A DNA stretch of 45,000 nt from Azolla pinnata (taxonomy: Eukaryota; Streptophyta; Polypodiopsida; Salviniales; Salviniaceae): the NCBI GenBank assembly GCA_037176905.1, contig JBBBWG010000004.1:1-45000 (forward strand), in the 5' to 3' direction. Numbering within the stretch: position 1 is the first letter of the stretch; each line of letters opens with the position of its first letter. Made by a program: the position numbers and the translations under genes. Shown here piece by piece: positions 9,620 through 21,700 of the stretch. The notes under the pieces are model-generated. The model had not been told where the DNA came from and did not search any database. It saw only the letters and a program-made list of their open reading frames with translations.

Positions 9620-9787
9620 GCACAAGCCCTGTGTATGTATGTATGTATGTATGCATGCATGCATGCATGTATTTATGTATGTATGCATGCATGCATGCAT
9701 GTATGTATGTAGGTATGTATGTATGTAGGTATGTATGTATGTATGTATGTATGTATGTATGTGTGTATGGATGTATGTGTGCATGTG
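9620..9787. repeat. ATGT/ATGC tetranucleotide microsatellite
   Basis: GTAT repeats with embedded GCAT blocks (TATGCATGCATGCATGCATG) and single variants such as TAGG and GTGT run for about 165 bp. Open frames on both strands (Met-Tyr-Val-Cys and His-Thr-Tyr-Ile repeats) are artefacts. A (TCC)n tract lies nearby at 9425-9453. Confidence 0.95.
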
Positions 9788-10110
9788 TGTCATGCATGTG
9801 TGCATGTAAGCTTTTGCCAAACCATTGGCAAAACACAAACTCGCAAGAGATCGAGAAGATGATGATGATGATGATGATGAAAGATTAGCTCGAGGATTGG
9901 TTTCTTATTTGATGGGCTTTCTGGAGTAGCTTAACATATACGTAGCATAAATAGGAAAGTTGATGTGGCAATCTTCCCAGTTATGTTGTATGGGAACTTT
10001 TGATTTGGATTTATGTTGTATGGGTGTCATGTATGTGTGCATGTAAGCTTCACTGTTATGCTTGTTTTGCCAAACCATATGCAAAACACAAACTCGCAAG
10101 CGATCGAGAA

Positions 10111-10167
<57 letters not shown>

Positions 10168-10545
10168 AAGAATGGTTTCTTATTTGATGGGCTTTCTTGA
10201 GTATCTTAACATATATGTAAGATAAAAAGAAAAGTTGATTTGGCAATCCTCCCCAATTATGTTATGTGGGAAGCTTTGATTTTGATTTATGTTGTATGTG
10301 TATCATGTATGTGCGCATATAAGCTTCACTTTTATGCTTGTTTTGCTAGACCATTTGCAAATCACAAACTCGCAAGAGATTGAGAAGAAGAAGAGGATAA
10401 AGAAAAAGAAGAAAAAGAAAAGATCAGCTCGAGGAGTGGTTTCTTATTTGATGGGCTTTCTGGAGTATTTCACCATATATGTACGATAAAAGGAGAGTTG
10501 ATTTAACAAATTTCTAAATTATGTTGTATGGGAACATTGTCCCCG
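9788..10545. repeat. three tandem units of about 240-275 bp with an internal trinucleotide repeat
   Basis: Units start at TCATGCATGTGTGCATGTAAGC (9789, 10027, 10302 in variant form). Each contains AACACAAACTCGCAAG, a G-A-T-rich tract, GGTTTCTTATTTGATGGGC, TTTCTGGAGTA and a TTATGTTGTATGGGAA end. The trinucleotide tract is (GAT)7 near 9860, about (GAT)18 at 10111-10166, and GAA/AAG-type at 10384-10420. Length and motif therefore differ between otherwise similar copies. Confidence 0.9.
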
Positions 10546-12020
10546 GATGAACTAGATTTATAGTTTCTTGTACTGCAACACCTTAGAAGATTGACCTTGT
10601 CATATTGCTACTTTTAAAATTTTAAGTATTTTCGATAACAAGGTTTTTTTTTTGTATTGTCATGTTGTTTTAATACAAACATACATTTACAAGAAGAAGA
10701 AGAAGAAGAAGAAGAAGATTAGCGGCCGACCTCTCATCGGAATAACTCTTGCTTTTGTTTGGACAGATTGAAGCCATTGACCTCAGAGTTTTGCTAATCA
10801 TTAGAGCTCATGACTTACATGCAATAAACAAGAAAAAAAAAATAAGTTTTGCTTAAATTTTTTTATTGTTCCCGATATATCAAAATCCGTTAGCCTTTCA
10901 ATTTTAGACTTTAGTTTTTAAATTTTAGTGTTTTGGTTTTCAAGCAGGTTTGGAGACAATTAAGCTGAACTAGTAATATCTTCAACCAAACTAAACTTGA
11001 GCCAAACCGTTTAAAAATCATGAACATGAACCGAAGCGAATCAAACCGCCACGCCAATAACCCGTTTTAAATTGGTTAAAAAGTTTGGTTTGGGTTCAAG
11101 CCGAACCATTGTCGATGCATAATTTCCATAACACTATGACATGCTTGTGTGACAATTTCTTAAGCACATTGCATGGTCTATTTCCAATATGCTATCAGTC
11201 ACCTTCTCGTCAAAGACGAAGATGGGGATATTGGTGCCACAACTCTTCTTCTTATACCAGCGCTCGACCACTTCACAAAGCTAGAGTAAACTATGTCTCA
11301 TCGTAGAACTGAATGTAATTTAGATTTATGGTCTCCCCTTTCGATTGTAGATTAAAATTTGACAACCTACTACAGCAAGCTGACCACAAAGTCTGCGATA
11401 TACGTTATCTTGCGATTGATTACGACCATAATCATACACCATGCCTGGTTCAAACTCCGGCCTACTGCCCAAATGTCGCATTCTCGGAAGCGAAGGCGTC
11501 AGGGAAGCTTTGGATTCTTCCTTGGAAGCGAATGGGAATTTGCTCGGGCTGCTCGAACCGAGCTGTTATAAAGATGGGTTTCAAACCCTCGGCCTTGTCC
11601 ATAGAGTCGATTAGTGTCACCGATTGATCAAACGTAAAATCATAATGTAAATACCAATGCATATAGATTTAATATCCATTTCTAATGTTATAGAAAGTTC
11701 AAGAACTTTCTAGAAGCTTCTCTGCATGTATCTTCCTCTTCATGCATGCACGACTCTCTTCTTGCATGTACAAATCCTGGAATTGTACAAATACAGGGGT
11801 TCACTTCGATCCCAATCAAGGTGAGCAAAAAAAAGGTGTCACAGACAGATAACAGAAGAGTAAAACACAAAGTTCGGCGTCGGGCGTAGGAGCTCCCAGG
11901 AAAAACTCGGCGAATCGATCGCGGCGCGGAGCGTTCCGACGGGAGGAATCGCAAACAAAACAGCGAATCCGAAATCTTGAGGACCTCAGCGAAGAAAATG
12001 CGGCCCCCTCTTTTTTTTGT
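10546..12020. other. intergenic stretch without a supported gene
   Basis: AT-rich DNA with an (AAG)9 tract at about 10692-10719, TTTTAAATTTTA-like words, and repeated AACCAAACC/GAACCGAA words at 10970-11110. From 11330 to 11640 both strands are open for 60-100 codons (plus: reading ends in SIESISVTD; minus: FEQPEQIPIRFQGRIQSF). This stretch is less repetitive and could be a remnant exon, but no family is recognised. From 11800 to 12000 the sequence becomes CG-richer, with GATCGCGGCGCGG-like words. Confidence 0.45.
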
Positions 12021-12022
12021 TT

Positions 12023-12037
12023 CCGGTTTCCAGTTCC

Positions 12038-12084
<47 letters not shown>

Positions 12085-12349
12085 CAATTTCCACTTTCCA
12101 GTTCCATTTTCCAGTTCCACTTTCCAGTTCCAGTTTCCAATTTCCAGTTCCAATTCTAGTTTCCAGTTTCCAGTTTCCAGTTCCATTTTCCTGTTCCACT
12201 TTCCAATTCCAGTTTCCAATTTCCAGTTCCAATTCTAGTTTCCAGTTTCCAATTTCTAGTTTCCAGTTCCAGTTTCCAGTTTCCAATTTCCAGTTCCAAT
12301 TCGAGTTTCCAGTTTCCAATTTCCAATTCCAAATCCAGTTTCCAGTTCC

Positions 12350-12382
<33 letters not shown>

Positions 12383-12392
12383 CAGTTCCAGA
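12023..12392. repeat. CCAGTTT/CCAGTT (6-7 bp) minisatellite
   Basis: About 55 units of CCAGTTT and CCAGTT, with CCAATTT, CCATTTT and CTAGTTT variants, occur without interruption. Higher-order copies of about 100 bp are visible (TTCCAATTCTAGTTTCCAG at about 12149 and 12229). The minus strand reads as Trp-Lys-Leu-Glu-rich protein in several frames, which is a by-product. Confidence 0.95.
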
Positions 12393-12439
12393 AGAAACAG
12401 GGTTTCAACATTTGTAGGCCTTTAGTTCTACAGATTTAC

Positions 12440-12783
12440 ATTTATGTCCGAATCCTTCACTCTTCTGCTCCGCTGCGGAGAGAGAGAGAGAGAGACTCTG
12501 ACAGAGCGCGCGACGCGAAGCCCCCGACGAGACAGAGCGCCATCGCTGAGCTTCTTCCATGCCGGGGCCCGGGAAGAGCGTGAATTGGGCCCCTGCGAGC
12601 CTTCTTTCCTCTTTCAGCTTCCTCCTGCCGCCCCCGCCATCGCTCGCTCAGGCTCTCTTGAAGTAGAAGAAGCGACGGAAGGGGGGAGCGAACACCGGGA
12701 AGAGGCGACGAGAGCCGAGCGTCGGAGAAGGGCCTGCTTTCTTTCTTCTCCCTCCCCTCTCCGTCTTCTTTCCAACAAGCACC
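12440..12783 (+). promoter_or_regulatory. TRA1 5' leader and promoter-proximal region
   Basis: This CT/GA- and CG-rich stretch precedes the TRA1 ATG. It includes a GA run at about 12479-12495, CGAAGCCCCCGACGAGACAG and repeated TTCTTCC words. No clear TATA box is seen. Its composition is like a 5' UTR and unlike the AT-rich DNA upstream. The CCAGTTT array ends about 390 bp before the ATG, so it lies within the proximal promoter. Confidence 0.45.
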
Positions 12784-15700
12784 ATGATCCCCGTCTCCAA
12801 TTTCGAGCAGCATGCGCGCAAGTTCCTGGAGCCGGAGCTCTGTATCCTAACCAAGAGACGAGAGAAAGACGTCTGCGTGAATAAGATACACATGTATATG
12901 CATAGAGAGACAGAGAGAGAGGGAGAGAGATACACCGCACACAGCGTGCTTGACTGTGTTTGAGCTGGATTTTGACACCCAGCCTGTGCAAATGTGCTTC
13001 ACAAAAGTGCCACTTTTGTAATGTATGTGCTCAAAGTGCCGTGAATTATTTGGGTTGCTTTGTTATTCTTCCTTTCGGGAATCAATCTGGATTGGTTCAG
13101 GCATGGCTCTTGGGACCAAATTTCATGTTGAAATTAGGGTTCCTGCCTCTTGCATGTGCTCATATTCATACCCATCTGATCATATGTGTATATAATGCAC
13201 ACTGTTTTGTTCCTGCACGTGCTTGTCAATTTCTTTGTAAGATGCATACCCCCACATCAGTTTTTGAACCGGTTACAGAACTAGTCTATGGGCCGGCTGC
13301 TCTCTTCATACAGTTTGCTTGCAGTAGCTAAATGGATGCATATTATGTCGATTGATGTACATGTCTTGCCTTGACATTTTATAATTACAGCTATGCAAAA
13401 CAGGCATCAGTTGGCTATTGAAGTTCGGGACACGATAGAGATCGTGCATACGTCAGAGTATCTGAATTTCTTGAAGAGCTACTTTCGGGTTTTCTCCACT
13501 CTTCTAACGCAGCTCACAAAACCGCAGACAACTGACAGTATTGAACACAAGCTCAGAAATGTTATAATTGAAATTTTGAATCGACTACCACACTCGGAGG
13601 TTATCAAGCCTTTTCTACAAGATCTTCTTAAGCTCCTTATGCATATCTTGACTACCGATAACGAGGAAAATGGACTTATTTGTCTACGCATCATCTTTGA
13701 CTTGCATCGAAGTTTCAGACCAGCTCTCGAACAAGAAGTACAACCTTTTTTAGATTTTGTATGCAAGGTAATAAATAGTCAGTGACATGTAAGCATTTTT
13801 TTCCTTAATGTTGTTTGCTGAAGAATCTTTTTTGTTTAAACAAACAAAGCAATGTTTGTGGTAGTGTGGTGAACAGGATAAATACTTGAAACATAGAAAA
13901 ATTAGTCTACATAATAATAGTTCTCATCATGCAAGAAAATGGAAATGATAATGATGATGATGGCTATATATCAATGTTCATGCTGCTCTTTTAGCAGTGT
14001 AGGTAGGGGTTTACAATGGTAGAAGGGAAACAAAAAAATAATGGCGATAAGAAAAATGTGTTTGTTTTCCTATGCATCATTGTGATATTCGATTAGTTTG
14101 GTTCTTTAGCCAGTACTAGTGTCACTATTAGGGTTCCTGTTACGTTAGGTGTTTACTGAGAGAAGATAGGAAAACCCCTTGGAAAGTTACACTGATGATG
14201 TCTTATGTCCTCATGAAATTCTGCTGTGTCCTGTTGCTGTTCACAGATATACCAAAATTTCAAAGCAACTGTGAACTATTTCTTTGAGGATGCAAATGGG
14301 TCAGATAATCAGACTGCCACAAATCAACATAACCTTGGTTATATTGGTCCACAAAGGGCAGGAGGTGGTGGTCCAAATCCAGGGCAGCTTAATCCTAGCA
14401 CACGGTCTTTCAAAATTGTTACAGAATGCCCTCTGATTGTCATGTTCTTATTTCAGCTTTATCCTCGATATCTCCAAACTAATATCTCTATTCTGTTGCC
14501 ATTGATGGTAACTACAATTGCAATACCTGGTCCTCAGCAAGTGCCATCTAACCTTAGAAACCCGTTCACAGAGCTGAAAGCAGCTCAGGTTAAGGTATAA
14601 TTCTAACCTATCAAGAAGCAGTAACATTTACTATAGAACCTCTAACAGACTTGAAGTATTATCTTTTTAAAAGTGCAGACAGTTTCGTTTCTTACTTACT
14701 TGCTGAAAAGTTTTGCTGAGTGTATCCGACCACATGAAGAGAGCATTTCAAAAAGCATTGTTAATCTGCTAGTCACTTGTCCAGATTCTGTTTCTATACG
14801 CAAGGTATGCCAAAAAATGGTCTCGATGATTTTTCCCTTTTCAACTGATGAGATGGGAAAATTCTACAGGGTTAAGGTGTTCTCTCTTTTATTGGCAGGA
14901 ACTTTTGGTGGCAACAAGACATGTATTAGCCACTGAATTTAGAAGAGGCTTTTTTCCATTAATCGATAAGATCTTAGAAGAAAGGTATGTCATCACCAAT
15001 GCATGTTTTCATCTGAGTACTTTTGATGATGTACTCATTCGAATATGAGAATGTGTGGTCATTAAGAATATGCTGCCAGATTGCAGATTCTACCATCACA
15101 CACATGTTATATGTGCAATCAGAGGAAATCTCTAGCTATGTTGGAAACCTGGCTCTGTCTTGTAATATTTCAATATCAACAGAAGGCCTTCTTTTGGCTA
15201 TGTTCAACTAGATAAGCTAGTACCTGGAGTATTACATGCTCACTCTCTTTCTGTCTTTTGTTGTGCCAGAGTTTTAGTGGGAACGGGTCGAGCCTGTTTT
15301 GAGACACTGAGACCATTAGCATATAGTATACTAGCTGAGCTAATACACCATGTTCGCCTTGAATTAAAACTCACACAGGTAGGATTGGATTCTGTTCAGT
15401 TTCTAATGTCTAATATGATTATTGCCTTTTTTCTCTCTCATTTCACGAAATAAGATTATCTTATTAATACAATGAATGCAGCTCTCTCGTATTGTATACT
15501 TGTTCTCAAGAAATATGCACGACTCCTCGCTCCCATTGAGCGTTCAGACTACATGTGTCCGCTTGATGCTGAATCTGGTACGTTTTACATTGTTGATTAT
15601 TTAGTTACGGAACAGCCATAGGCTTCATATTACTAGCATCATGCAGAGTCTATCTTTACAAGCTGAAACCATAACAGATTCTATTCCCTGTATACAGGCA

Positions 15701-18700
15701 GAGCCAATCTTCATAAGGGGGGTTGACATGCCTAGCAAGGAAGAGGGCCGGGCGTTACTGGTATACATCACTTAATTACGTTTGAACATTTATCGATTTT
15801 TGTCGCTATCATGTTTATAAAATTGTCTTTGCCAATGATATTCGATATCTGAACATGTAGGGACGCATTTTGGATGCTTTCGTAAGCAAGTTTGGAACTC
15901 TAAAGCATATTGTCCCACAGGTTAATATTTTATCTGGATTAAATGAAGTAATGCCTACCTAAGAAGGCCAAGTTAATTCTAGCCGTGTTATGAAAGCATT
16001 CAGTTAATAATGTGTGTATTGTTCAAATTTCATAATGCATTATACAAATTACATGCAAAAGCTTTTACAAGGTGACGGTGAAGATGGCAAAGAGCGTCCC
16101 AGCTTAAGGGCACGCTTAGAACTTCCCATCCAGGTCTGTGCATCCTCCGACTATTTTTTATGATACTGTATTGCATTGATTAATTGCACATTTACTTTCT
16201 CTTAGCCATGAATTGTCTATCTGTTAACAATACATATATCCATATTATTTTACTATTTGGTCTTGTTTTAGTTTGTAACAGTTATCTTAGTCTTCTGGTA
16301 TATTTTCTTGTATGCAGACAGCTTTGAACCTTCAAGTTCCCCCTGAGCATGCAAAAGAAGTTACAGATTGCAAGCAGTTGATCAAATCTCTTGTCATGGG
16401 TACTGCAAACATGTTGAACAAAATGTTTCTGGCTAACTAAACATATCACTTATCTTGTGATATTGTTTCTAGGTATGAAGACGCTTGTTTGGAGCATAAC
16501 TTTTGTTAACGCACCACCACAGCCAGGCCAAGCATCAGGTGTTGTCAGTCCCAATGGTCCAAAGGGGATGAGAGAAGATGAGGCAAGTATATGATTAAAC
16601 TTGTGGAGAAAGTATAAAAGTCAGGATGAAATCTTAAATATTGTAGGACATGTAACTCACACGTTCTTTGATAAGCTTTTAGGTACGACTTGCGATGGGA
16701 ATTTTGAAAAGTGGCATTCATTGTCTTGCCCTTTTCAAAGACAAAGATGAAGAGAAAGACATGTTCCAGCATTATTCTTCAGTTTTTGCTGTCATGGAAC
16801 CCAGAAATCTGATGGATATATTCTCCATGTGTATGCCACATCTCTTTGAATGTATGATCAATAATAATCAGCTCCTGCAAATATTTTCAACCCTTCTTCA
16901 GACACCTAAAGTTGTTCGGCATTTTGCGGATGTTCTTGTCAACTTCCTTGTGGCCAGCAAGCTTGATTTACTGAAGCAACCAGATTTGCCTCCGGCAAAG
17001 CTGGTGTTACAGCTTTTCCGATATCTCTTTGCAGCAGTTGCAAAGAGCCTAGGGGACTGTGAGCGTGTTCTTCAGCCTCATATTGCAACACTGATGGAAA
17101 CTTGCATTAAATGTGCAACTGAAGTCGAGAAACCTGAAGGTTACATGCAACTTCTTCGCACAATGTTCATCTCACTTTCCAGTGGGAAGTTTGAGCTGCT
17201 TTTTAGGGAATTTATTCCATATCTACAACCATGCCTCAATATGCTGCTGGCAATGTTGGAAGGCCCTACTGGGGTGGAAATGATAGATTTGGTGGTTGAA
17301 CTTTGTCTCATAATGCCTGCCAGATTAAGTTCTCTTCTGCCTCATCTTCCAAAGCTGATGAAACCACTGGTTTTGGCGTTGAAAGGAAGTGAAGAACTTG
17401 TGGGGCTTGGTTTACGAACATTAGAGCTTTGGATTGACAGCCTGAATCCTGATTTCCTGGAACCTAGTATGGCCAAAGTTATGTCTGAACTTATACTCAC
17501 AATGTGGACTCACCTCCGGCCACCACCTTACCAATGGGGTGCCAAGGCCCTTCAGTTATTGGGGAAACTTGGCGGACGGAACCGAAGGTTTTTGAAAGAA
17601 CCTCTTGCTCTTGATTGCAAAGAAAATCCAGAGCATGGTTTGAGGCTAATATTGACATTTGAACCGACTACTTCTTTCTTGGTGCCTTTGGATCGATGCA
17701 TTTATCTCGCACGTACTGCCGTGATGCAACCTCAACCGGGGGTGGAACCATTCTACCGGAAGCATGCTTTGAAATTTTTGCGGGTTTGTCTCTGTCTGGT
17801 GTTGAATCTGAAAGGAAACGTTGGAAATGAGGGTGTTACCTCTGGCCAACTCAGTACAATGCTTTTGACTCCTATTGATCCACTACGACGCAGGGCTGAA
17901 ACACTGAACATGAAGGTAGATTTTCATGTACTTTGAAGATATATTCCAACTGGAATGCATTTTGATTGGCCTTAGAACCATGTAACCCCCGTGCTGATGA
18001 AACTTCTATGGGTGTTTTATAGGCTGATCCTGGTGTGAAGACAAAAACTCAACTGATGGCAGAAAAAACAGTATTCAAGATTTTGTTGATGACTGTCATT
18101 GCTGCAAGTGCAGAGCCTGAGCTACAAGATGTGAAGGATGACTTTGTTCCAAATATTTGCCATCACTTTGCTATGATTTTCCATGTAGACTCCCTGGCAG
18201 CTCCTGCAACTGCTGGTCAGAACCCTGGTGGAGGTCCTGGTGTGAAACCACGCAGCAAGTCTCAGACCAATCTCAAAGAGCTAGATCCCCTGATATTTTT
18301 AGATGCTTTAGTGTCTGTGCTGGCAGATGAAAATCGTTCGCATGCTAAAGCTGCATTGAATGGATTGAACATTTTTGCTGAGACACTTCTTCTTCTTGCT
18401 CGTTCTAAGCACACAGGTGTCTTAACTCTGAAAGGTGTAAGCACGCCTGGAACTCCTATGATGGTGAGTAGTCCTTCTATGAATCCAGTGTACTCACCCC
18501 CACCTGGAGTTCGGATTCCTGTTTTTGAGCAACTTCTTCCAAGGCTTTTGCACTGCTGCTATGGTAGTACGTGGCAAGCTCAAATGGGTGGTGTTATGGG
18601 TCTAGGGGCGCTTGTAGGCAAGGCTACTGTGGACACTTTGTGTCATTTCCAAGTAAGAGCTGTACGTGCTCTAGTGTATGTACTGAAGCGTCTACCCCAG

Positions 18701-21700
18701 CATGCAAACAAAGAGCAAGAAGAGACAAGTCAGGTACTCACACAAGTTCTGAGAGTTGCCAATAATGTGGAAGAATCAACAAACGAGCCTCGTCGTCAAA
18801 GCTTTCAAGGAGTAGTGGATGTGTTAGCAGCTGAACTTTTCAACCCTAATGCTACTCACATTGTTAGGAAAAATGTGCAGTCATGCCTAGCCTTACTTGC
18901 TAGCAGAACAGGTATGGAAGTATCAGAGTTGCTAGAAGAACCTCTGCATCAATCCCTTCTTCAACCTCTTATCACCAGGCCTCTGCGGACAAAGCACCCT
19001 GAACAACAGGTTTATGCATATCTCTTTTTCTGTAAGAAATTTAGATAATCACAATAAAACATGAAACAAAACAAACTCCTTGAAATGTTTATTTTATCCA
19101 GGTGGGAACAGTAATGGCCTTGAACTTTTGTCTTGCCTTAAGGCCACCATTGTTGAAGATGACCCCTGAACTTGTTAATCTTCTTCAAGAAGTGTTGCAA
19201 ATTGCAGATACAGATGAAAGTGTACTTATCGGAAAGTTCATGAACCCAAAGTTGGCTGTGACGCTTACCAAACTTCGCACAGCTTGCATTGAGCTTCTTT
19301 GCACTGCAATGGCTTGGGCTGATTTTAAAACACAAAACCATACAGAATTGCGATCACGAATTATTGCCATGTTTTTCAAGTCCCTAACTTGTAGAACTCC
19401 AGAGATTGTTGCTGTTGCCAAAGAAGGGCTACGCCAAGTGAGCTTATTATTTGATCTTTGAATAGAAATAGTCTATGTTCCTTTTGATGTCCATAATTCT
19501 ATTTTTTGTTTCAAAATCTTTTAACAGGTAATCCAACAACAAAAAATGCCTAAGGACTTGCTACAGAGCAGTCTAAGACCAATCCTTGTCAATCTTGCAC
19601 ATACTAGAAGCCTTACTATGCCTTTATTGCAAGGGCTAGCACGCTTGCTGGAGCTCTTGTCAAATTGGTTCAATGTTACTCTAGGTTGCAAGCTCATTGA
19701 GCATTTAAGGAAATGGTTAGAGCCAGAAAAACTTGCCCAATCACAAAAATCCTGGAAAGCTGGAGAAGAGCCTAAAATAGCTGCTGGTATGTACTTGCAT
19801 ACAAACACGTTAGTGCTGAATTTTCATTTTGTCAGATGATAATCGTACAGGAAATTTATAAGCAGGATTTGTCTGTAAGTGCGAAGAATTCGATTATTCA
19901 ATGAAGTAAAAGAGAGTAACTTGATTGTTATTTAAATGTAAAATTTCTTTCCATTAACCTTGTATACTTCGAATACTGTGACTGCCCGGAGGGCTTATAA
20001 CCAAGTGACAATAGAGAATCTTTGTCATGATGCTTGACAGTGTAAAATAGGTATACTCATTAAATATTACATAAGGCATGTAAAGTAGTTGAAGATCACA
20101 TACATCAATTTAAAATAGCATTGAGCCCTGACGAAAGTAATGATAATTTTTGGAACAATTGTTTTAGAAGAATAAAAGATACTTGCCTTCGCTGTGCTAA
20201 ATAATATTTTTATTCTGAATGTATTCGAGTTGCTGAAATCAAGCCTGTAGGCTGGAAGCTATGTATCTGAATCTTTATCATTTCTGATCTAAAAACATTT
20301 ACTTTGCAAATAACATGCTATATCAAATTGGAGAACTTCTGATAGCAAACATATCATCTTCACCGCAGCTATTATTGAATTGTTCCATCTTCTCCCGAAT
20401 GCGGCTGGGAAGTTTCTTGATGAGCTGGTGACACTAACCATGCAATTAGAGACAGCTTTACTTCCAGGACAGATTTATAGTGACCTCAATAGTCCATATC
20501 GGTTACCCTTGACAAAATTTCTGAACCGATATGCCACTGATGCCATTGATTATTTTCTTGCACGATTGACACAGCCAGGCTACTTCCGGAGGTTTGAGCT
20601 CCAGTTGTTTTATTTATTAGAGATATATTTCCTGATATTAATCTAGTTTTATGTCATTGTTCTTTTTATTGTAAAACTTTGTCAATAAAACTTGCACTCA
20701 TTTGGTTGGAACTGCAGGTTTATGGATGTAATAAGATCTGAAGCAGGACAACCATTACGAGAAGAGTTAGCTAAATCCCCTGAAAAGATTATCGCCACTA
20801 TCACAGTTCAGAGTACCTTACCAGGTCCCCCAGAAGATTCAAGTTTGACTGGGCCACCGAACCCTTCAGATAATAGCGGTTTAGCTGCAGGAGCTGATGG
20901 ATTTGCATCTAAGCAGGCATCTGGAAACAATTCTGCTGAAACACCTGAGTTACAATTTCAAGGGATTGCACTTATTTCAGCCCTAGTAAAACTGTTACCA
21001 GATTGGTTGTATAATAACCGGCCTGTATTTGATGCCCTAATTCAAGTTTGGCATTCTCCTGCACGTCTGGCCCGCTTACAAAATGAACAGAACTTATCTT
21101 TGAATCAGGTGAATTGTTTGTCAAAAAGAACTATATGCTTGGTTTCTGATTTTTTGCATAACACCAGCTAAATCTGACTTTGGGACAGGTTAAAGAGAGC
21201 AAACGCCTGGTCAAGTGTTTCTTGAATTATTTGAGGCATGATAATGATGAAGTGGGCGTGCTTTTTGATCTATTATCTATTTTTTTAGTCCGCACACGCA
21301 TTGACTACACTTTTCTCAAGGAGTTTTATATGATTGAGGTATTAATATTTGGCATCAAAATCTTCTACCCATCAATTTTTTGTCTAGGAATGTTGTAAGT
21401 GTTCATTCTTCCTGCTCAATTGTTTCTTCTGTTGGATGTAGGTTGGTGAGGGTTATTCTCCTCTGAAAAAGAAAGCTGTTCTTATTCATTTCCTACAGTT
21501 GTTCCAGAATAAGGGACTATCACAAGACCATCTGGTTATATCAATGCAGATGCTTATACTACCAATGTTGACACATGCTTTCAAAAATCAAAATTTTGAT
21601 GTGGTTGACCAGAGCATCATCAAAATAATTGTTGAAAAGCTACTTGATCCACCTGAAGAGGTGACTATTCAAACATAGATTTAAAAGATATTTGATTCCA

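Noticed and set aside
9905..10246. Poly-His, poly-Asp and poly-Met ORFs
   Set aside because: They are produced by the (GAT)n tract within the tandem repeat and are not conserved between repeat copies.
16583..16592. GT donor at CAA/GTATAT for TRA1 intron 12
   Set aside because: It would add bases and shift the frame of the following conserved exon; the GC donor keeps the MREDE-VR junction.
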